Part shown: one piece after another, positions 37,255 to 45,798 of the stretch
Position numbering within the stretch: the first letter of the stretch is position 1
Layout: each line of letters begins with the position of its first letter
Assembly: GCF_020985305.1 (NCBI RefSeq)
Contig: NZ_CP087588.1
Location: 1,240,001-1,304,000, forward strand
Direction of reading: 5' to 3'
Length of the DNA stretch: 64,000 bases
Source: Croceicoccus sp. Ery15
GTDB taxonomy: Bacteria > Pseudomonadota > Alphaproteobacteria > Sphingomonadales > Sphingomonadaceae
Notes under the pieces: model-generated
The model's input: the letters and a program-made list of their open reading frames with translations, nothing else
Databases searched by the model: none
Told to the model about the DNA's origin: nothing
Translations under genes and position numbers: made by a program

Positions 37255-38040
37255 ATGGCGACCTTTACCCTTCCCAAGAACAGCAAGATCACCGGCAAAA
37301 GCCAGACGCATGGTTCGGCTACTGGCGGGAAGGTGAAGAAGTTCAAGGTCTATCGCTATGATCCGGACAGCGGGGAGAACCCGCGCTACGACATCTTCGA
37401 CATCGATCTGGATGAATGCGGCCCCATGGTGCTGGACGCGATCATCAAGATGAAGAACGAGATGGACCCGACGCTCACCTTCCGCCGGTCCTGCCGCGAA
37501 GGGATTTGCGGGTCCTGCGCCATGAATATCAACGGGCGCAACGGCCTTGCCTGCACCACCGCGATCGAGGATTGCGGTTCGGGCGAGATCCGCATCACCC
37601 CGCTGCCGCATATGGATGTGATCAAGGACCTCGTCCCCGATTTCACCCATTTCTATGCGCAATATGCCTCGATCCGTCCGTGGCTGCAGACCGTGACCCC
37701 TGCTCCGTCGGGCAAGGAACGCCTGCAGTCGCCCGAAGACCGCAACAAGCTGGACGGTCTGTACGAATGCATTCTGTGCGCATGCTGTTCGACCGCATGC
37801 CCCAGCTATTGGTGGAATTCGGACAAGTTCCTCGGCCCTGCCATCCTGCTTCAGGCCTATCGCTGGCTGGCCGACAGCCGCGACGAGATGACCGGCGAGC
37901 GTCTCGATGAGCTGGAAGACCCTTTCCGCCTCTATCGCTGCCACACGATCATGAATTGCGCCAATGTCTGCCCCAAGGGGCTGTCGCCCGCAAAGGCCAT
38001 CGCCGAAATCAAGAAGATGGAAGCCGAACGACTGGTCTGA
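37255..38040 (+). CDS. sdhB: Succinate dehydrogenase iron-sulfur subunit
   Basis: Electron-transfer subunit of succinate:quinone oxidoreductase (complex II). The 2Fe-2S cysteines lie in [23 protein letters not shown] (seen as CREGICGSC and C), and the 4Fe-4S and 3Fe-4S cysteines in [16 protein letters not shown] and [15 protein letters not shown]. 261 residues, normal length. sdhC, sdhD and sdhA are not next to it: a flippase gene is upstream and a thioesterase downstream. GGAAAAG precedes the ATG by eight bases. Confidence 0.97.
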   Translation: MATFTLPKNSKITGKSQTHGSATGGKVKKFKVYRYDPDSGENPRYDIFDIDLDECGPMVLDAIIKMKNEMDPTLTFRRSCREGICGSCAMNINGRNGLACTTAIEDCGSGEIRITPLPHMDVIKDLVPDFTHFYAQYASIRPWLQTVTPAPSGKERLQSPEDRNKLDGLYECILCACCSTACPSYWWNSDKFLGPAILLQAYRWLADSRDEMTGERLDELEDPFRLYRCHTIMNCANVCPKGLSPAKAIAEIKKMEAERLV

Positions 38041-38045
38041 CCGAG

Positions 38046-38489
38046 GTGACAAAGGGCGTATCGTTCGCTCCGTCCGACGAGTATCCGGGCTGGACCGACT
38101 GGATCATCGGAGAGCGTGGCGAATTCAATCGCCACGTCTTTGGCCATATGCTGTCGCGGCTGGACGATCCGGCTACCGCGCGCATCCGTATCTTTCCCGA
38201 TCAGACCCATGCCAATAACAATGGCGTTGTCCACGGCGGGGCGATACTGGCGCTGATCGATATGGCGATCTATCCCGCCACCATACTGATAACCGGCAAT
38301 ACCGACCTGAATGTCGTAACGGTCGATCTGCATACGCAGTTTATCACGCCGGGGGGCTTTTCCGCCCCAATCGACGCGGTGATTACATTGACTCAGGAAA
38401 CGGGCCGCATGTGTTTTACCCGCGGCACTTTGCTACAGGACGACAAGGTGATCGCCACCTTCAACGCCCTGCAGCGCAAGATCGGGTAA
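38046..38489 (+). CDS. PaaI-type hotdog thioesterase
   Basis: A 147-residue hotdog-fold protein with NNNGVVHGGAILALIDMAIY (catalytic loop VHGGAI and Asp) and VVTVDLHTQFITPG, the signatures of the PaaI / 4-hydroxybenzoyl-CoA thioesterase group that hydrolyses acyl-CoA. I start at GTG 38046, five bases after the sdhB stop; an upstream ATG lies inside sdhB. It is tightly packed between sdhB and zapE. The substrate is unknown. Confidence 0.88.
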   Translation: MTKGVSFAPSDEYPGWTDWIIGERGEFNRHVFGHMLSRLDDPATARIRIFPDQTHANNNGVVHGGAILALIDMAIYPATILITGNTDLNVVTVDLHTQFITPGGFSAPIDAVITLTQETGRMCFTRGTLLQDDKVIATFNALQRKIG

Positions 38490-38493
38490 CGAT

Positions 38494-39609
38494 TTGACCG
38501 GCCTGATTGCCCGATACGAAGAATTGCTGGCCCACGGCGAACTCCGCCCTGACGGGGAGCAGCGCGCCGCGATCCATCGCCTTGCCGCTTTGCAGGGCGA
38601 GCTGGAAGCCGAACCAGCCAGACAGGGCTTTTTCGCTCGGCTAAAGGGCGCCAAACCCCCTCGCCCGCGCGGCATTTACATGTGGGGCGATGTCGGGCGC
38701 GGAAAATCCGTGATGATGGACCTGTTTCACGACACGCTGGCGATCGGCGCCAAGCGGCGCGTGCATTTCCACGAATTCATGCTGGAAGTCGACCAGCGCC
38801 TGCGCGAAGAGCGCAAGAAAGAGGCGGGCGATCCCGTCGCCCCCGTCGCGCGCCAGATGGCAGAGGGCATCCGCTGCCTGTGCTTCGACGAGATGGTGGT
38901 CAAGAACACGGCCGATGCCATGATCATGAGCCGGCTCTTCACCGCGCTGATCCGCGACGAAGGCGTTACTGTCGTCACCACGTCGAATCGCCCGCCCCGC
39001 GATCTGTACAAGGATGGGATCAATCGCGGACTGTTCATGCCCTTCATCGATCTGATCGAGGGAGAGCTGGATACGCTGACGCTTAATGGCCCCACCGATT
39101 ACCGGCTGGAACGACTGGGCGGCATGGACGTGTGGTATTCACCCACCGGTCCCGAAGCCACCGCCAAAGCGCGCGAGGCGTTTTTTCGTCTGACCGATTA
39201 CCCGCCCGAAGATGCCGAGCATGTAACCGGATGCGATCTGAAAGTGGGGGAACAGCGCACCATATGGGTGCCCAAAAGCCTGAAGGGTGTTGCCGTATTC
39301 TCGTTCAAACGCCTGTGCGCCCAGCCCCGCGGGTCAAGCGATTTTCTGGCCATTGCCCGCCATTACCATTCGGTCATTGTCGTCGGCATCCCAGTCATGG
39401 GGCCCGACATGCGGAACGAAGCGGCGCGCTTCGTCACGCTGATCGACGCGCTTTATGAAAACGGAGTTAAGTTGATCGCCACAGCCGATGCCGAACCGAT
39501 GCAACTTTACCCTTCGGGCGACGGAGCATTCGAATTCGGCCGCACGGTCAGCAGGCTGATGGAAATGCAATCCGCCGATTACCTCGCACGCGGCCACGGC
39601 GAGCAATAG
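38494..39609 (+). CDS. zapE: Cell division protein ZapE (AFG1-like ATPase)
   Basis: AAA-type ATPase associated with the division ring and, in mitochondria (Afg1/LACE1), with respiratory chain quality control. The 371-residue protein has Walker A in YMWGDVGRGKSVMMD and Walker B in RCLCFDEMVV, followed by TTSNRPPRDLY (sensor region) and KRLCAQPRGSSDFLAIA, all family features. Start is TTG 38494, four bases after the thioesterase stop. Its position downstream of sdhB is compatible with a respiratory-chain link, by analogy only. Confidence 0.94.
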   Translation: MTGLIARYEELLAHGELRPDGEQRAAIHRLAALQGELEAEPARQGFFARLKGAKPPRPRGIYMWGDVGRGKSVMMDLFHDTLAIGAKRRVHFHEFMLEVDQRLREERKKEAGDPVAPVARQMAEGIRCLCFDEMVVKNTADAMIMSRLFTALIRDEGVTVVTTSNRPPRDLYKDGINRGLFMPFIDLIEGELDTLTLNGPTDYRLERLGGMDVWYSPTGPEATAKAREAFFRLTDYPPEDAEHVTGCDLKVGEQRTIWVPKSLKGVAVFSFKRLCAQPRGSSDFLAIARHYHSVIVVGIPVMGPDMRNEAARFVTLIDALYENGVKLIATADAEPMQLYPSGDGAFEFGRTVSRLMEMQSADYLARGHGEQ

Positions 39610-39641
39610 AGGCACGCACCACTCAGGACCAACGTCAGGGC

Positions 39642-39663
39642 AGGCACAAATCTGTGCCTTCTT
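39642..39663 (+). terminator. Possible terminator after zapE
   Basis: A perfect 7-base inverted repeat AGGCACA-AATC-TGTGCCT followed by TCTTG. It lies about 30 bases after the zapE stop and 70 before the pirin gene. The stem is short and the U run weak, so termination would be partial at best. It could also be a protein-binding palindrome. Confidence 0.35.
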
Positions 39664-39734
39664 GAAGCTGCTCGCGAAGCTGCCATCTCACCACCATACC
39701 GGCGGCCCCGCAGCCTGCGGGCAACCCCGCCGAT

Positions 39735-40445
39735 GTGAGAATGACCATGATCGAAATTCGCCCTTTCGACCGGCTTGGCAAGTCCAATCACGGCTGGCTC
39801 GACACGAGTTTTCATTTCAGCTTTTCCGGCTATCACGATCCCGACCGCATGGGCTGGGGCCAGTTGCGCGTGTGGAACGACGACTGGATCAAGGCGCAAA
39901 GCGGCTTTCCGCCCCATCCGCACCGCGACATGGAAATCGTGACTTTTGTCCGAAGCGGCGCGATCAGCCATCGCGACAGCCTTGGCAATCAGGGCCGCAC
40001 CGCGGCAGGCGACGTTCAGGTGATGAGCGCGGGCACCGGCATTACCCATGCCGAGTATAATCTGGAGAGCGAGGACACCACGCTTTTCCAGATCTGGATC
40101 ATGCCCGACAAGACCGGCGAAGCGCCCGGCTGGGGCCAGCGCGAATTCCCGCGCGGCGACCGTGCCGGTTCGTGGGTCACCGTCGCCAGCGGCGAGCCGG
40201 AAAAGGACAATGCATTGCCCTTGCGCGCCGATGCGCGGGTGCTGGCCGCGACTTTGAAGGCAGGCGACACGCTGGACCTGCCGCTAGAGGCTTCGCGCTA
40301 TTACTACACCGTGCCGGTGGGCGGCGCGGTGGTGGCCAACGGGCACGAGGCGCAGGAACGCGACGGCATTGCGGTGACGGGAGAGGAGCTGCTGACCATC
40401 ACCGCGAAGGACGATGTGGAACTGCTGCTGGTCGATACACGCTAA
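39735..40445 (+). CDS. Pirin-family bicupin protein
   Basis: A 236-residue pirin: iron-binding bicupin, sometimes with quercetin 2,3-dioxygenase activity. Metal ligands are present in PPHPHRDMEIVTFV (two His) and GTGITHAEYN (His and Glu), with GDVQVMSAGTGITH as the family signature. It may start at 39735 or at the second ATG 39747 (MTMIEIR / MIEIRPFDRLG). The stop overlaps the stop of the convergent decarboxylase gene by four bases. The biological role is unassigned. Confidence 0.92.
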   Translation: MRMTMIEIRPFDRLGKSNHGWLDTSFHFSFSGYHDPDRMGWGQLRVWNDDWIKAQSGFPPHPHRDMEIVTFVRSGAISHRDSLGNQGRTAAGDVQVMSAGTGITHAEYNLESEDTTLFQIWIMPDKTGEAPGWGQREFPRGDRAGSWVTVASGEPEKDNALPLRADARVLAATLKAGDTLDLPLEASRYYYTVPVGGAVVANGHEAQERDGIAVTGEELLTITAKDDVELLLVDTR

Positions 40446-41665
40446 ACCAGCAATTCGCGCGCGGGGCCGTGGCCCAGAAAGGCCGACGGGCTGGCACTGG
40501 CGCCATAGGCTCCCGCGCAGAAAATCGCGACAAGGTCGCCCGCACGGATTTCCGGCAGGGCGACCTTGTTCGCCAACAGGTCGAGCGGCGTGCACAGCCG
40601 TCCGACGATTGTCTGTTCGCTTTCCATCGCGGCTTCGCCGAACCGGTTGGCCACGGCCACCGGATAGTTGCGCCGCACCACCGTTCCGAAATTGCCCGAA
40701 GCCGCCAGCTGGTGATGCAGCCCGCCATCGGTGACGGCAAAAATCTCGCCATGACTGCGCTTCACATCAATAACGCGGGTCAGGTAAACCCCCGCCTCCC
40801 CCACCAGATAACGACCGAGTTCGATGGCGAACTGCGTCTCCGCCAAACGGTCGGGCAGCGCGCGAAACGCATCGTCCAGCGCCGCGCCGACTTGCGCGAG
40901 ATCCAGCGGCGTGTCGCCGGGGAAATAGGGGATGCCGAAACCGCCCCCCAGATTGCAATGCGGCACATCGACGCCCGCCTGTTCCGCCAGATCGCCCGCC
41001 AGCGCAAGGGTCGCTGCCTGCGTTGCGATCACGGCGTCGGCATCCAGCGCCTGACTGCCCGCATAGATGTGAAATCCGCGCCACTGCGCGCCGCTGTGCG
41101 CAATTTCGCGCGCCAGAGGCGGCACAAGTTCGGCATCCACGCCGAACGGCTTGGCTCCGCCGCCCATTTTCATGCCCGAACCCTTGATGTCGAAAACGGG
41201 GTTCACACGGATCGCCAGACGCGGCGCGACCCCCAGCCGCTCGCCAATCGCCAAGGCGCGGCGGATTTCGGCAGCGGATTCGGTATTCAGCGTGACGCCC
41301 GCCGCAATCGCGGCTTCCAGTTCGCCGTCGTCCTTTCCCGGCCCCGCAAAGCTGATCCGGCCCGCCGCCATGCCCGCCTCCAGTGCCAGCCGCAGCTCTC
41401 CGCCCGAGGCAATGTCGAAGCCGTCGACAAGCCCCGCCATATGCGCCAGCAGCGGGGGAAAAGGATTGGCCTTCATCGCGTAATGCACGGCCAGCCGTTC
41501 GGGCATGGCGGCGCGCAGATCAGCGACGCGAGCGTCCAGCATGGCGCGATCATAGACGAACAGCGGCGTGCCTTTTGCCGCCAGATCGCCGGTCTTTTGG
41601 CCGCCAATCGCCAGTTCGCCATCGATGCTGGCGAAACCCGCCGGCACTGGGCCCATCGGCTTCAT
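40442..41665 (-). CDS. PLP-dependent decarboxylase, exosortase-A-associated type
   Basis: A fold-type III (Orn/DAP decarboxylase-like) enzyme, 407 residues. The PLP lysine is K65 in HYAMKANPFPPLLAHM; the phosphate-binding glycine loop is GGGFGIPYFPG; the second-domain Cys is in IFCAGAYGAS. It belongs, I believe, to the decarboxylase family that accompanies exosortase A (TIGR03099 type), found next to an acyl-CoA ligase and an acyl carrier protein, as here. Its substrate is unknown. Start ATG 41665 overlaps the stop of the ligase gene (ATGA). Confidence 0.85.
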   Translation of the reverse strand: MKPMGPVPAGFASIDGELAIGGQKTGDLAAKGTPLFVYDRAMLDARVADLRAAMPERLAVHYAMKANPFPPLLAHMAGLVDGFDIASGGELRLALEAGMAAGRISFAGPGKDDGELEAAIAAGVTLNTESAAEIRRALAIGERLGVAPRLAIRVNPVFDIKGSGMKMGGGAKPFGVDAELVPPLAREIAHSGAQWRGFHIYAGSQALDADAVIATQAATLALAGDLAEQAGVDVPHCNLGGGFGIPYFPGDTPLDLAQVGAALDDAFRALPDRLAETQFAIELGRYLVGEAGVYLTRVIDVKRSHGEIFAVTDGGLHHQLAASGNFGTVVRRNYPVAVANRFGEAAMESEQTIVGRLCTPLDLLANKVALPEIRAGDLVAIFCAGAYGASASPSAFLGHGPARELLV

Positions 41666-43200
41666 TGCGATCCCTCCAGTTCGCGTTTCAATCCTGCGCG
41701 GTCCAGCTTGCCCGTCGCACCGCGCGGCAATTCGTCACGCCAATGCACCTGCTGCGGCAGCATATAGGCCGGCAATTCGCGCCGCATGGCCGCGATCAGC
41801 GGATCGGTCGGCGCTTTATCGTCGCCCAACGCACCGCACGCAACCAGATGCAGCACTTGCCCCATTTTCGCATCGGGCAGGCCCAGCGCGACACATTCCG
41901 CGACCAGACCCGTCGCCATGGCCGCATCCTCCACTTCCTGCGGGCTGATGCGCTGGCCCAGCACCTTGATCATCGCATCGCGCCGCCCCACAAAATAGAG
42001 CAGACCCTGCTCGTCACGCACCACGCGGTCGCCCGACCAGACAGCGGTTCCGCCATAGTCGGACCATGCGGGCGCCGGGCGAAAGCGTTCACGCGTGCGT
42101 TCGGGGTCTTGCCAATACCCTTGCGCCACGAATGGGCCGGCATGAACCAGTTCGCCTTCCTCGCCGGCCCTGGCAGGCAGGCCTTCGTCGCTGACCACCA
42201 TGATCTCGACATGCGGCACCGCCTTGCCGAACGATGTGGGATGACTGTCGATCAGATCGGGGTTCAGATAGGCCGACCGGAACGCCTCGGTCAGGCCATA
42301 CATCGCAAACAGGCGCGCATCGGGGAATTGCGCGCGCAGGCGGCGGACCAGCACTTCACCCAGCGCGCCGCCTGTGTTGGTAAGCCGTTTCAAGGGCGCG
42401 ACCGCCGCGGCGGGCCACTCCTGCTCCAGCAATTGCCCCCATAGCGGCGGCACGGCCGCCAATGTCGTGATCCGCTGCGCCTCGACCGCTTTGACCACTT
42501 CGCGCGGCAGCAGATAGTCGATCGGCACGACCGCGCCGCCCGCATACCATGTCGATAGCAGCTGGTTCTGCCCGTAATCGAAGGCGAGCGGCAGGACCGC
42601 CAGAACGCGGTCTTCGGGGGTGACGGCCAGATATTCGGCCACGCTTTCCGCGCCCAGCCACATATTCGCATGGCTCAGCATCACGCCCTTGGGCTTGCCG
42701 GTCGAACCGCTGGTATAAAGGATCGCCGCCAGCGCATCGGGATCGGCTGCCGAGGGCGGCAGCGGCGTGCACGCCTCCGCTTCCTCCATCACTGCCTTTT
42801 CGTCCAGCGCCGCACAGTCCGCCGCCAGATCGTCGCCATGCAGCGCGCCCAGACGACCGCTATTGGCGATCAGCAGACGCGCGCCGCTGTCGGCAATGAT
42901 GTGACGCACCTGCGCGCGTTTCAGCACCGGATTCACCGGCACATGCACCAGCCCCGCCCTGGGAGCGGCAAGAGGCATCAGGCAGGCCAGCAGGCCCTTG
43001 CCCGCCCAGCTTGCCACTCGCGCGCCGCTCTGCCAGCCCTGCGACGCGGCGCGTGCGGCCAGCCATGCGGCCAGCCTGCCGGTCCATAGCTCCAGTGCGG
43101 CATAGTCCAGCACACGGTCTTTCAGGACCAGTGCGGGCGCAACGCCAGCACCGCGCAACGGCAGGTGATCGAGCGGTTTGGGAAAGGCGGGACGGGTCAT
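41662..43200 (-). CDS. Acyl-CoA ligase (AMP-forming), exosortase-A-associated type
   Basis: ANL-superfamily adenylating enzyme, 512 residues from ATG 43200 (MTRPAFPKPLDHLPLRG). Motifs: ILYTSGSTGKPKGVMLSHAN (A3, in pieces YTSGSTGKPKG), MYGLTEAFRSAYL, SGDRVVRDEQGLLYFVGRRD and a C-terminal GKLDRAGL with the catalytic Lys. The family resembles TIGR03098 ligases linked to exosortase A. It probably loads an acyl or amino-acyl group onto the divergent acyl carrier protein at 43278. A longer in-frame start was rejected as it lacks similarity and covers the divergent promoter. Confidence 0.86.
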   Translation of the reverse strand: MTRPAFPKPLDHLPLRGAGVAPALVLKDRVLDYAALELWTGRLAAWLAARAASQGWQSGARVASWAGKGLLACLMPLAAPRAGLVHVPVNPVLKRAQVRHIIADSGARLLIANSGRLGALHGDDLAADCAALDEKAVMEEAEACTPLPPSAADPDALAAILYTSGSTGKPKGVMLSHANMWLGAESVAEYLAVTPEDRVLAVLPLAFDYGQNQLLSTWYAGGAVVPIDYLLPREVVKAVEAQRITTLAAVPPLWGQLLEQEWPAAAVAPLKRLTNTGGALGEVLVRRLRAQFPDARLFAMYGLTEAFRSAYLNPDLIDSHPTSFGKAVPHVEIMVVSDEGLPARAGEEGELVHAGPFVAQGYWQDPERTRERFRPAPAWSDYGGTAVWSGDRVVRDEQGLLYFVGRRDAMIKVLGQRISPQEVEDAAMATGLVAECVALGLPDAKMGQVLHLVACGALGDDKAPTDPLIAAMRRELPAYMLPQQVHWRDELPRGATGKLDRAGLKRELEGSQ

Positions 43201-43277
43201 CGAAGGCACGATAGCATCCACCGTCGATGTCGCCACGCTTGCTTCGCGTTTTATCAAAAGCTAACCCCCGCCCCGTC

Positions 43278-43559
43278 ATGACCGATGCCATCCCGCCCGC
43301 GACCGAATCGAGCGACGCAAAGCTGCGCACCATTCTGGTCGATGTTCTCGCTCTGGAAGAAGAGCGCGTTTCCGCCTTTGACGATGACACCGAGCTGTTC
43401 GGCGCTATCCCCGAACTCGATTCGCAAGCCGTGATGGGCCTGCTGACCGAGATCGAGGATCGCTTCGGCTTTATCATCGACGATGACGACGTCGACGGCG
43501 AGATGCTGGAAACCTATGGCGCGCTATTGCGCTTTGTCATGGCGCGCCGTCCGGAATAA
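43278..43559 (+). CDS. Acyl carrier protein, exosortase-A-associated type
   Basis: A 93-residue acidic carrier protein. The phosphopantetheine attachment Ser is S49 in PELDSQAVMGLL; the usual DSL reads DSQ, a variation seen in specialised carriers rather than in fatty-acid AcpP. Helix 1 has LRTILVDVLALEEERV and helix 2-3 ends in YGALLRFVMA. Divergent from the acyl-CoA ligase with 77 bases between start codons, and convergent with trxB. It probably serves as substrate of the ligase and partner of the decarboxylase. Confidence 0.85.
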   Translation: MTDAIPPATESSDAKLRTILVDVLALEEERVSAFDDDTELFGAIPELDSQAVMGLLTEIEDRFGFIIDDDDVDGEMLETYGALLRFVMARRPE

Positions 43560-43565
43560 CGCTGG

Positions 43566-44531
43566 TCAGGCGTCCGCCGTCTCGGCCTTGGCGAAATCCA
43601 GCGTGCCGAGGAAGCGTTCGGCATCCAGCGCCGCCATGCATCCGGTGCCCGCCGCGGTCACCGCCTGACGATAGGTGTGGTCCATAACGTCGCCGCAAGC
43701 GAACACGCCGGGCACGGCGGTCTTGGGCGTGCCCGCTTCGACCACCAGATAGCCGCTGTCGTCCATGTCCAGCTGGCCCTTGAACAATTCGGTCGCAGGC
43801 GCATGGCCGATGGCGACAAAGGCGCCCTGCGTTTCGAAACGCGATTCCTCACCCGTAACCGTATCTTTCAGGCGCAGGGCATTCAGCCCGCCCTCGTCAC
43901 CCAGAAATTCCTCGACCGTCTTATTCCACAGCACGCTGATCTTGGGATTGGCGAGCAGTCGATCTTCGAGAATCTTTTCCGAACGCAGCTCGTCGCGGCG
44001 ATGGATCAGGGTAACGTCATCGGAATGGTTGGTAAGGTAAAGCGCTTCTTCGACAGCGGTATTGCCGCCGCCGATGACCACGACCTTCTTGCCGCGATAG
44101 AAGAACCCGTCGCAGGTGGCGCAGGCCGACACGCCCTTGCCCGAATACTTCTGCTCACCCTCTACGCCCAGCCATTTCGCCTGCGCGCCGGTGGCGATCA
44201 CCAGAACGTCGCCGATATATTCGTCGCCGCTGTCGCCCACCGCCCTGAACGGCGAACCGCCCGCGATATCGACCGACAGGATCGTGTCCCACATCATGCG
44301 CGTTCCGACATGTTCGGCCTGCGCCTGCATCTCCTGCATCAGCCACGGCCCCTGAATCACATCGCGGAAACCGGGATAATTCTCCACATCGGTGGTGATG
44401 GTCAGCTGGCCGCCGGGTTGCAGCCCCTGCACCACGATCGGTTCCATCCCAGCGCGCGCGCCATAGATCGCGGCGGACAGGCCCGCCGGGCCAGAGCCGA
44501 TGATGAGCATGCGAGTTTTATGGGTGGTCAT
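43566..44531 (-). CDS. trxB: Thioredoxin-disulfide reductase
   Basis: NADPH-dependent flavoprotein that reduces thioredoxin. Motifs: FAD loop IIGSGPAGLSAAIYGARAG (in parts GSGPAGLSAA), the redox-active CATC in VSACATCDGFFY, the NADPH loop VVIGGGNTAVEEALYL and the C-terminal GVFACGDVMD. The start is ATG 44531 (MTTHKTRM...), 321 residues, normal length; the longer frame adds a non-conserved leader. Confidence 0.97.
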   Translation of the reverse strand: MTTHKTRMLIIGSGPAGLSAAIYGARAGMEPIVVQGLQPGGQLTITTDVENYPGFRDVIQGPWLMQEMQAQAEHVGTRMMWDTILSVDIAGGSPFRAVGDSGDEYIGDVLVIATGAQAKWLGVEGEQKYSGKGVSACATCDGFFYRGKKVVVIGGGNTAVEEALYLTNHSDDVTLIHRRDELRSEKILEDRLLANPKISVLWNKTVEEFLGDEGGLNALRLKDTVTGEESRFETQGAFVAIGHAPATELFKGQLDMDDSGYLVVEAGTPKTAVPGVFACGDVMDHTYRQAVTAAGTGCMAALDAERFLGTLDFAKAETADA

Positions 44532-44624
44532 GGTCGGGTTCCCGTCAAAAGATGCGCCAAGGCTGTATCGGGCCACGATCTAGGCAAACGGACCAGCAAT
44601 GCAATGGCCAGACGGGGATAGGAT

Positions 44625-45077
44625 TTATTGCGTCCCCAGATAGCTGCCCTTAGGCTGCCATCCGGGCGCGGCAAGGTCGAAGCCGGCAAATTCAAACCCC
44701 GGCGCAACGATACAGCTGACCAGCACCCAACCGTGCGCCGCTTGGGCGGCCTGCCATTCACGCGGGCGATAGAGATGCTGCACCTGCTGCCCCGCCGCCA
44801 CATCGCTGCCCAGAATCACATCAGGCAGCCGCTCCTCCCCCTCATCGCCGCGCGCGATTGACAGGGTCAGCGGCGCGCCTGCGTTGAAGATCCACATTTC
44901 CGATGCATCGATCCGGTGCCAGTGCGATTTCTGCCCCTGCTCCAACAGGAACAGGATCGCGCTGGCATGGCCGCGCTCCAGTGCGGCAGAGGGCTGCCGC
45001 CATGTTTCGCGATACCAGCCGCCTTCGGGATGGGGCTGCAATTGCAGGCTGGCGATCAGATCGGCCGCGTCCGCCAT
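44625..45077 (-). CDS. Cupin protein of the DUF985 (cupin_5) type
   Basis: A 150-residue single-domain cupin. The pattern LQLQPHPEGGWYRETW, SAILFLLEQGQKSHWHRIDASEMW and GWVLVSCIVAPGFEFAGFDLA is the DUF985 signature. Possible metal or ligand His are in SHWHRID. Start ATG 45077 lies one base after the M23 peptidase stop, so they are likely co-translated. Function unknown; yeast and bacterial homologues have no proven activity. Confidence 0.88.
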   Translation of the reverse strand: MADAADLIASLQLQPHPEGGWYRETWRQPSAALERGHASAILFLLEQGQKSHWHRIDASEMWIFNAGAPLTLSIARGDEGEERLPDVILGSDVAAGQQVQHLYRPREWQAAQAAHGWVLVSCIVAPGFEFAGFDLAAPGWQPKGSYLGTQ

Positions 45078-45078
45078 C

Positions 45079-45798
45079 TCAACGCTGCCCCGCCAGCAGC
45101 GGATAGGGATTGACGGCTGCACCCTCGTGCCATTGCTCGCCGGGGGCCATGGCCATGACCGCAAAATGCAGATGCGGCGCTGCGGGATCGGCGTTACCGG
45201 TGGCCCCCACGCTGGCAATGCGCTGCCCCGCCCTTACCGCCTGCCCCTCGGCCAGACCGGGTGCATAGGATTGCAAATGGGCGTAGTAATATATCCAGTT
45301 CCCGTCGCCCGACCGGATATAGACCGTCTTCCCGCCCTCGTCAGAGGTGAAGAGTTTTTCCACTGATCCCGATGCCGCCGCCATGACCGGCGTGCCCACC
45401 GGCGCCATGATGTCGATCGCATCGTGATGCCGCGCGCCTGCTGCGCGCGAATCGGTAAATGTATCGGTCAGCCGGTCGGCAGTTACGCCCGCGACCGGCA
45501 CGATCAGATTGGCACCCGGGGCAAGCGGTTGCGGAACCGGCTCCCCGCCGCCGTCAGACATTTGCGGGTTCCCGTCCGATTGCGCCTCTGCCGCAGCCAT
45601 GACGGGTGTCGCCCCGTCAGGCCGGTCCCACAACCAGCCGACGAAAAATCCGCCGATGACCAGCCACGCCAGCGATGTAAAACCCATGGTCGTCAACACG
45701 ATCCGCACATCGCGTCCGAATCTGCCACGCGGTTTGGCGGTCGGTGCGGATGGGGGCGCTGGCGCGGCTGCTGGCGGGGCGGTCACCGGTTCGGTCAT
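45079..45798 (-). CDS. M23 (LytM-type) metallopeptidase, membrane-anchored
   Basis: A 239-residue protein. A Pro/Ala-rich cytoplasmic leader (about residues 1-30) precedes one membrane helix (TTMGFTSLAWLVIGGFFVGWL), then a LytM domain with HHDAIDIMAPVGTPVMAA (HxxxD) and APHLHFAVMAM (HxH). It is expected to cut peptide crosslinks in the wall. Start ATG 45798 is shared with the end of the L,D-transpeptidase gene (overlap of four bases, ATGA), and the cupin follows at one base, so all are in one operon. Confidence 0.92.
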   Translation of the reverse strand: MTEPVTAPPAAAPAPPSAPTAKPRGRFGRDVRIVLTTMGFTSLAWLVIGGFFVGWLWDRPDGATPVMAAAEAQSDGNPQMSDGGGEPVPQPLAPGANLIVPVAGVTADRLTDTFTDSRAAGARHHDAIDIMAPVGTPVMAAASGSVEKLFTSDEGGKTVYIRSGDGNWIYYYAHLQSYAPGLAEGQAVRAGQRIASVGATGNADPAAPHLHFAVMAMAPGEQWHEGAAVNPYPLLAGQR

